Source of the DNA: Diphasiastrum complanatum | Taxonomy: Eukaryota; Streptophyta; Lycopodiopsida; Lycopodiales; Lycopodiaceae | Assembly (NCBI GenBank): GCA_029204225.1 | Contig: CM055106.1 | Coordinates: 49,238,908-49,302,907, forward strand | Length of the DNA: 64,000 nucleotides | Direction of reading: 5' to 3' | Shown here: positions 35,701 to 44,700 of the stretch, piece after piece | Layout of the letters: every line of letters starts with the position of its first letter | Numbering within the stretch: the stretch's first letter is position 1 | Program-made: the position numbers and the translations under genes | The notes under the pieces: generated by a model | The model's input: only the letters and a program-made list of their open reading frames with translations | Told to the model about the DNA's origin: nothing | Databases searched by the model: none

Positions 35701-38700
35701 TATGAGTTCAATCTTACTTCTAGATAACACATGCTTTGACAATATCTTTTGAATCGGTTTTGCTCAATATAAATTTGCCAGAGGAGCCTACAAATATAAC
35801 TGAGGAGCTAGTTGCGAAGGGGCCTAACTGAGGGCCATATTTTATGAATATACTAGTTAGTAGTTTACCTATTTTTCACAAAAGCATCAGCATGAAAAAT
35901 TGATTGTGTCATCTGTATGCAAAAAGCATCTAAAATAGATGGGCTACAAGTTCTTGAGGAGCTCTATTAGATGATAATGTGTTTTGATAGAAGAATGTAG
36001 CAAAATATCAATGATAATCTGCTGCAAGTTCTTGAGGAGCTGTATTGATAAAAGTATCTGATATTTATTTTTACTTTGTAGGCCCGCCCATGTGTGAGTC
36101 CCTCGAGATATGTGGACCACTTGTAGAAAGTGGACGCATCAGCTTCAAAGCCAGTTATAAAGGCGGGTGAGAATTCTAGACTTGCAACATAGCATTGAAA
36201 GTCCGGTTATATTAGTACACGTGAGAACCTATTTGTTTTACACTAACTGTGAAAACACATCAGAGCTTAGGTTTACACAGTTTCACTTTCCAGGGAGAAA
36301 GGGTTATGTAGGCATGAGTGGCGTCGAAAAGTTCTAGGTGGACGAGATGTTTTCCTTAGCAACAATGGTAAGCTGCTTCTATTTTCTCATTTTACATGTC
36401 ATATTACGAATTTGATTTCAGAATCTTATCTGTTTGATGCAATTCATATGAAGTGTTTGCCAGTTCACCCCAAGGGTCAATTTTTGAGGTTTTAACTCTG
36501 ATGTAATAATGTAGCGTGTGAATGTTGTTAGCATTATTCTAGGCAGGCTGACATAAATCCTTTCATAAGTGACACTGTCCTTATTGTTTTGGTCATGAAT
36601 TACTGTTTTTAAATCATTACTGATTGACTCAATCTTTGTGAAGTAGTATGCAGTTATATTAAAATCCTGTCATAAAACTGGTTCCCCTAAACTGCAGAGA
36701 TCCTCGAGTTGACGCCAGAAGAAGTTGGTTCTCGGATCGAACTTGTGTTTACTCCGGTGCGGAAGGATGGCTTCACTGGAATATCGAAGAAAGTTGTCTC
36801 AGATATTGTTGTAGATGGTAGGTCATGCTCCGAGCTTGATGAGGAAGTAGGGACTAGGCTGACGCATCATCAGTTAATTTCATTACTCTTGCAATTTGCT
36901 ATTTCTGTTTTAGGTACTTTATAAGCCATCATGCAGAAAGATGCTCTTTTGTGTCACTTTGTCTTGCTTGAAATGCTAATGGATATTTTCTGCTCTAGCT
37001 GAACCTGAGGGTAAGAGCCTTTTTATACCCAACTGCTTTGAGGATATGGAGCTTGTTCCACAGACTCTCTACTTTGGTGGTCGTGAAGGTGAAAGCAAGT
37101 ATACATGGTATCGAATTTCTCATAAGATTGATGAACCTCAGATACCAGATGAAGCTGAACCTGTTGGAAGCTCCATGTATGTTTCTTTTTTGGCTAAATC
37201 AGCTTCATTTATGTGTTTTATAAGGCCAAAAGTCTCACTGGTGACATGTATCCTTTGTGTATTCATTCATTTTTGTCCAACTTTGGATAGGGTATTCACA
37301 CCCAAGTTAGAGGATGTTGGCACATATCTATCCCTTAAGTGGGTTCCGGTTCGGAAAGATGGAAAACATGGCAAGCCTCTCATTGCCTGCAGTCGTAGTC
37401 CTGTTGCACCAGGTTAGTGTGAAAATCTACCTTTCAAACTATCTTCATCCAAAGTTGTTTCTGTTCTTGTAAACTTTCTTGATTCCAGCTCTTTGTGCTA
37501 TGAATTTGCATTGTACCTTATTTTGGCCTTGTGAGTCGACATCTGTCAAAGAACATATCACAGGATCCTATATGTATCAAAGTTATTACGAATGTAAGAC
37601 TCTGCGCAAGTAGCATTTTGTTCCATTAACATACATAATGAAGGAAGTTACTTATAGAGGTAACCCCCTCTATGTAGGCAATCCAAACGAATATCTGTAT
37701 TGTTGAAACAAGATTCCTTTGCAAGCCTCTCGCACTTCGTGACCTTCACCCTCAAGATGTTGGAATTCCATCTCAATTTGTTTGCTAGTGCAAAAATGAC
37801 ATGTTGCGGCTCAACCTTGGCTGCTTACTATCTCTTGGCTCTTGTTTATAGCTAATGAGACCTTGTACTTCTCGACGTTGCAGATTTTTTTGTTGCAGAT
37901 ATGTCATTCTAAAAAAAATTTGGCCTTCTTATCATTATATGACAATTTGATTTTATCCTGAAAGTGGTGTTTTATTTTCTTTGCAGATTCCTTCCACATC
38001 CTTATTATGTAAACATCAGGGAAATCTTTGATGCAATCCCTCTTCTGACCAATCCTTCAGCTGAATTTTCAAATGTGGAAGCTATTTCTTTTGATCTAAC
38101 CACCATCTAACACGATAACTATCCCTAGCTAACTCTAGTAGTTCATTAACCTCTTCTAGAGGCTAATTAACATATTTTAACTACGAACATAACATACTTC
38201 TGTTCTAAAAGATTTGTTGTTCTTAGGACTAGAAATCAAGGAAATTTTTGTTAAGACCTTTAATTCCTTCCCAAGAAGGATTCATCATATTTTGAATGCC
38301 CTTTATTAAGAATGAAGCACTTAGAGAGAAGACAATTTCTCAATCATTTTGATCTCCTAGGAATAAGTGCTATTTCTAGCTCAAAATGCTACATTGGATG
38401 AAATGTTCCCAACACAGATCATCTTATTTGTAGAAATAAGTGAATCCCCTTCTTGTACATGCACCCTAACTTCACTTACACGAGATATAAGATGCACTTG
38501 AACACTCTCGCAAAGTTTTACCAGTCAATTGACTTTTGTCACTATCTTAAAACCTTCACAATATTTTGCTAATATTTTGTGATGCTCTCTACTTTTCAAT
38601 AATTTCAAGTCCCCTAAATTTAAAATGTAAGATGTAAATTACCTTCACGGAACTATTAATGAGTCCTCTTTTGATTCATGTAATGCCTTGCTCTATCTCT

Positions 38701-41700
38701 TGCATATCTTGCCAGAAGCCGGCTATGTTTTAAAGCTTGATCCCTTTCTTGGATGAAACACATATATAAGTGTAAAGGGGTTGGACGAAGTGGATGAATT
38801 GTTGTGAGCAAACTGAATAACTAAGATGCCTTTCCCATTTAGATTGCTTCATAGATATCTATGCTCTAAGCATTTCCTCCATTTTTGATTAATCCTTTTA
38901 GTTGACCATCACATGAAGAGCAAGCTCATGATGGTTTCCAACTTGTGGAACATTAGTAATCATAGTCGTTATGTGAAATGACCACAATGATTCACCACAT
39001 CAGATGGCTATTCATAAAGCCTAAACTCCTCTACAAATAAGATTCTAGGGAGTTCTATAAGAGGGGGCGTCATATATCTTGGTATTCTCAGGCCACATGA
39101 CCATTTTGCACAATTGGTATTTCCATCTCAGTATCTTACATCTCTCGGAGGGAACAATTCCTATATTTGTCAATTTATGTATAGATCGTATGTTCAGAAA
39201 GTTTGGTTGAAGCCTTTTAAGGTCAAGTTGGACTTTTATTGGAGACACTTCTTGGAGGAGAGAATTGAAAACTAATTTTGCCACGATAGTTAGATTCAAG
39301 GTTGTCACTTAGCCTGCGTTTCACTCTGAACCAGCTCTGCATATCTTCTCATAAAGTTCGAACAAAGATTGGCAGGTATTGGGGTTTCCTAGACAAATAT
39401 AGGTTGTGTTAGCATTGCTCTTTGGATGAGGTGGAGACTACAGAGCATTTTGATTCTCGCTGTCTGTTATATCAAAATAATAGAGGGAGATATCATTGCC
39501 TTTTTTGAGACAGCCAGTCACGATTCGCTCCTTGATGCCATGTGATTGTCAAAGAGGTGTAGCATTGATAATGCAAGAGATTCTCCGTCTACAAAATGCG
39601 TGATGTTGCTCTAATATCCAGACGTTGACCTCGAGTAGAGAACAACTCAGAGGATGATGCAAATATTCTATGCAGACATTGAGACCACAAACAATGTCGA
39701 CAAATCTTGAGACCTTTTTGCGCAACGAGCTAGCAATTGTTGTACATCTAGCTGCTTATGCACATGCTCGGTTCATTAGAGAGGACCACAATTAGAGCAG
39801 CAACATCTTCCATTGCATCTATTGCACCTTATTTCTAGCCATAGTTGATAGTCTAGAATAATTAGCATAGTTATTACTCTGTGTTATCTCATCTTGTTAT
39901 ATCATTTAGTTTTGTTTTTTAGCAGGTCTTACATAGTGGTTTTCCTGTTATCCCAGATATTAGTATTATTTTCATCTTAAGATCAGAGACATATTATGTT
40001 CCCAATGTATGAGTCACACTTGAAATGTACGTTGTCAGTGTTATGTACCATGGAGACATTAATAAAACTTTCCTTTGTCCTCTGTGATGGGCTTCCCACA
40101 AATTCCTCATTCTCAAAGCATTCCCCCAAACAAGTTTTGGAATGGGTGCCACTTTCATTCTTGTAATATTTCTGTGCCTTCTTCTTACAAGTGAATAAGA
40201 CGCTCTAACAGTCGTGATTCTTTTTTTTCAGCTCCCCCTTCAGTGCGGGAGGTGACTATTAAGGAAGTCTCTTCTGGAATGTTTGTTGGAGATGGTGAAT
40301 ACTATGGTGGATTCGAGGGTGATAGCAAGTTATGTTGGTACCGTGAAACTGCTGATGGTTCCAGCTTTCAAATTGAGGGGGCTACATCCAAAACTTATGT
40401 TGCGTGTGAGGATGATTATACCTGCAGAGTCGTGTTTGGGTAATTGCCCACCTTTTATCTACCATTTTTTATTGTTGTTTTGACTTAGATCCTTTGACTT
40501 TTTGAGTTCCTCATATATTGTTTCTAAGGTTTACCTTATGACATCACTGACTTCTCTATATAAATTTGTGAAATTGGATATATTCTAATTTCACAAATAG
40601 ATATTGCCCACCTTTTATCTACCATTTGAGGTGTTATGGCTTTTTTGTTTGGTGAATGCATTTATGCTTTATTTGACCTCAATGTGGGTGATGCATTTTT
40701 CAGGTATACTCCAGTTCGGATTGATGGTGCCGTTGGTCAGTTGATATTTTCAGAGCCTAGCAGTGTAATATATCCAGGTCAATTTCTTGATTTGTTCTGT
40801 TTTGCAGAGTGTTCGCCATACATAAAATATGGCCATCCTTAGGTTTAAGAGTATTACTGTATCGACGTACAATTCATGTTCAGTTATGCAAGATTGTTAG
40901 CCGCGAATAATATTACGGCCATCCCGAAGGCTTTAGGCATTACTTTTGTTATAGGTACAGAATCCAGATTAGATTTGGCAGGACATTCATTTGCCATATA
41001 CAAAAATGTGGCCATCCTTGAGGCTTCTGTAATGTTGTTTTTGTTTTTTATTTACTTTGGTTTTTACAGTGAAAATTTATACCATACAATATTCACATGG
41101 AAAATCTTCTGTTAGTTTGAAGCTTTGCTGCTGTTATCTTCTGTTCTAATTTGGATGCTTTATTCCAGAACTGCCTAGAGTACAGAAGCTTATCCTTTCA
41201 GGAAAGGCTATTGAAGGTGAAGTGCTAACTGCATTGGAGGTCATACCAAAGGGTGACTCACAGCAACGTGTGTGGGAGAAGTATAAGAAAGATGTCAAGT
41301 ATGCATGGTAAGCCTATTCCTAATTGATCTTTTGATTTTTTTGAAAATTCTGTTTCTCTCAATTGAGGAGTTCCTGTGTTTGCAAATTATTGAGGCCGTA
41401 ATGTGTTTGTACTTCAGGAGCGTCTTTTTGAGCACCTACATGCTGTTTGCAAGTCTAGACTAACTGGAGTATTTTTAGGCTCATTTATATGTTGCACCAG
41501 ATTTCCTTATTGGCTTCTCTTCAGTATTAAAGCTCCAAAATTGGAATGGCTATGGTCACCTTTGAAAAACAATTGTTTACAGGTCACGTTCAACTGAGCC
41601 CGGTGGAACCGACAGCTTTGAAGCTATCCCATTACAACGTTCCTGTTCATACAGAGTGCGATTAGAAGATGTTGGGTACTGCATGCGCTGTGAGTGCATA

Positions 41701-44700
41701 GTTTCAGATGTCTTTGGAAGATCAGCTGACCCAGTCTCAATTTTGACAGCACCAGTTGCTCCAGGTTTGTTTGCCTTCTAAAAAGCAACACCTTACTTTG
41801 CCATTGTAACATAGAATTTCATGATTGCAAGCTTCAACATGACTCTTTGGTAGCATACATATTTGAAGGAAGTGTCGAGGAATATTTGAAGAAAATTAGA
41901 ATGAAATTCAAGGGACATTTGAACAAAATTTGAGAAAAATTCAAAGGAAATTCAAACGAATTTCGAAGGCTCCATTGGAGCCTTAGAATTTGATGGATCT
42001 TGCTGGTCAAATCCTGAGTAAATATAAAGACCTTTGAATCTGGATTTCTTGTTGCCTGAATCCTGAGTAAAACTGCAGACATTCGAATTTCAATATATGC
42101 TGCTCGAATCCTGAGTAAAACTGCAGGCATTCAAATTTTGCTCATGGTACTGTGACATGAAGGGTTTGGAGTGGAATTGAATTTCCAGCACTTCCCCTTA
42201 ATTCAACTGCACAAACACTTTCAAAAGTTTAACATTTTCATATACTTCCAGTGCTCATCTCTCGGCAAAGCCTTGGTAAAGATATCCACAGTTTGATTTT
42301 CTGTTGCACAATAAATTTGGAATGGAATTAAATTTTCTAACATACTTTTGGCTCCCAACAATCACCTCTTGCAGAGGTTGTGGAATGTATGTGCTTGCCA
42401 TCATGTTTGGAATCACTGGCTCTCACAATTCATAGCAGGGAATGTATGAAAAAGATTAGGGTTTCTTGGAGAAAATGAATTTTGCAGTTACTCTCTGGTT
42501 CAGAATGTTGAAGATTACACTTTAGTGGCATCTTCCATAGATTGTGACAATGGTTTGGATAAACAATAGATGTGCATGTTGTAGAAAGACTCATTATTCT
42601 CAATATAAGAAACATGCCAAGAATCTCATATTTTCTATCCTGATACACTTGCACAGGGTGGCATTTCAATTTGTTTGGACATAATATTCAAAAAAAATTC
42701 TGATTGTTGCATTCATAGCCATCTTTATCTTTGCTTTTAAAACCATGTCAGCCGGCAGCTTAATTATACATTAGTTGCATGGTAATTGCATCACAGTAAA
42801 GGCACTCTATAATGTCTTTCTCAATGGTGGTCAAATTTGATGGAATGATCACTCTGTTGTTTTAGAGAGCCATTATATTGACGGGTGATTGCTGTTTAGT
42901 CAGACATGTCAGATATGCATAGTCCTTTGATTTTGGTACAGTACATATCCAGGTTTGCCTCGAGTGGATAAGTTGGAGGTAGAGGGCAGAGGTTACCACA
43001 CCAATCTCTATGCCGTCCGTGGTATATATAGCGGAGGAAAGGAGGGCAAGAGCTTGATTCAGTGGTTCAGAGCTATGGCTGGAAGTCCCGACCTCATCCC
43101 CTTGCCTGGCAAGTTTTCTTTTTCTATGCTATTGAGTACCTTGTTTTTCTCGAGATATGCTTATCTTCAAGACTCTCAATGTCACAGAGTTTCTGCTGAT
43201 GATGAACCATGTGAAGCTTGTTATAATATCGTTCGCTTGGCATCTTTAAGGATTTGGATTGGAACAGATACCTATTTAGAGTACGTATCTTAAAGAAATT
43301 CAGCAATTGCATTTATGGAAAGTTCCATCAGCTATGCAGGCATCTTAATCTATCCCTTTTTTTATTCATTCGCCACTTGTGTTCCTTTTTATATTGCTTT
43401 AGGCTAACACATATCACAGGACTATACAAAGAATGCTATGCAATACCTTGAGACAATATAGGTGTCTCATACGTGATTGTTGGCTCTTTCTGCCTTTTAT
43501 CAGTGATAAACCATGACATACTGAAGACAAAGAGTGACTCGTGACTCGTGACAAATCCAGCCTGATATGCTTCTTATAGTGATGTTTGTCTTTTTTAGGG
43601 GAAGTTGGGCGAATGTATGAAGCTAATGTGGATGATGTTGGGTATCGATTGATTGCTGTATATACTCCTATTCGTGAAGATGGCATTGCCGGAAACCCTA
43701 CTTCAACTTCAACAGAGCTAATTGAAGTTGGTAATATCCGATTTTCCGGCTGCCAGTTGATAGTTTTGTATCCAAATTATATGATTGCTGTACAATGACA
43801 TTATGGTTTGTTGTGAGTCTGATGTTTGGGATAGATTGCTTTTATTTACTTAAGGTTGTATAGCAGTTGATTATCAAAAGAAATGGTGTGGAGTTCACAT
43901 TCTAGTTAAGTAGTTTTGTAAGAACACAGATTGCTATGATTTAGTTTTGTATGACTATCACTTGTAGCCCATGTCAAAAGCTTGTCTTAAAAGCTTTTTG
44001 TGGACATGTGCTAAATCAGAAGGGCAAGGGGATGGGCTATGAATGAACTCAATTAGTGTTTTGTTAAGATCATTAATGCAGACTTGTGTATTAAGAGTTC
44101 ATTTTTTATGCAGAGCCAGAAGTGGCTAAGGAGGTGAAGCAGAAGTTGGAGACTGGTGCTGTAAAATTTGAGGTTTGTTATGTTTTCAAGGACTTGCCAA
44201 TATGCTGCACGAACTGTATGGAAGTGTGTTGCACTATGTGAACTGTAATGCGTTTTAATGAGCGTACATTTCAATGCTGCCCCCTCTTATGCAGGCTTTA
44301 AGAGATCGGGATAGGTCTCCAGTGAAGGTACGTCAAGAGCATTTGAGGTGTCCTTCCAATCAAGGGCTTTCTCTTGCACAATCGTGTCTTTTGAAACTTT
44401 GGTCACCTGCACAAATAAACCTGCTAGGCCTTGCACTTCATTCACCAAATGCTGCTATATCTTGTGCTTACACTTTATATGAGCACCCATCCAATATTTT
44501 GTTTAGCTGCAGACTATCAGTGGTCTTAAACCAAAACCGTTGACCATAACTATCCTCATCTGTAAATCGTAGTTACCAGCAAACGTTAGCAACCTTCAAA
44601 TGTTTGAGTTTGCAAATTTTACTGCAAGTACAAATGTTTGCAAATGTTGTCATGAAAAACTCTTTACTTTATGCTAGGCTAGTCTCTTTTTTTTTTTCTT

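Noticed and set aside
37046-37417. A single 123-codon exon
   Set aside because: It contains AIR9 exons 26 and 27 with a stop-free intron between them. The conserved sequence requires removal of 37177-37290.
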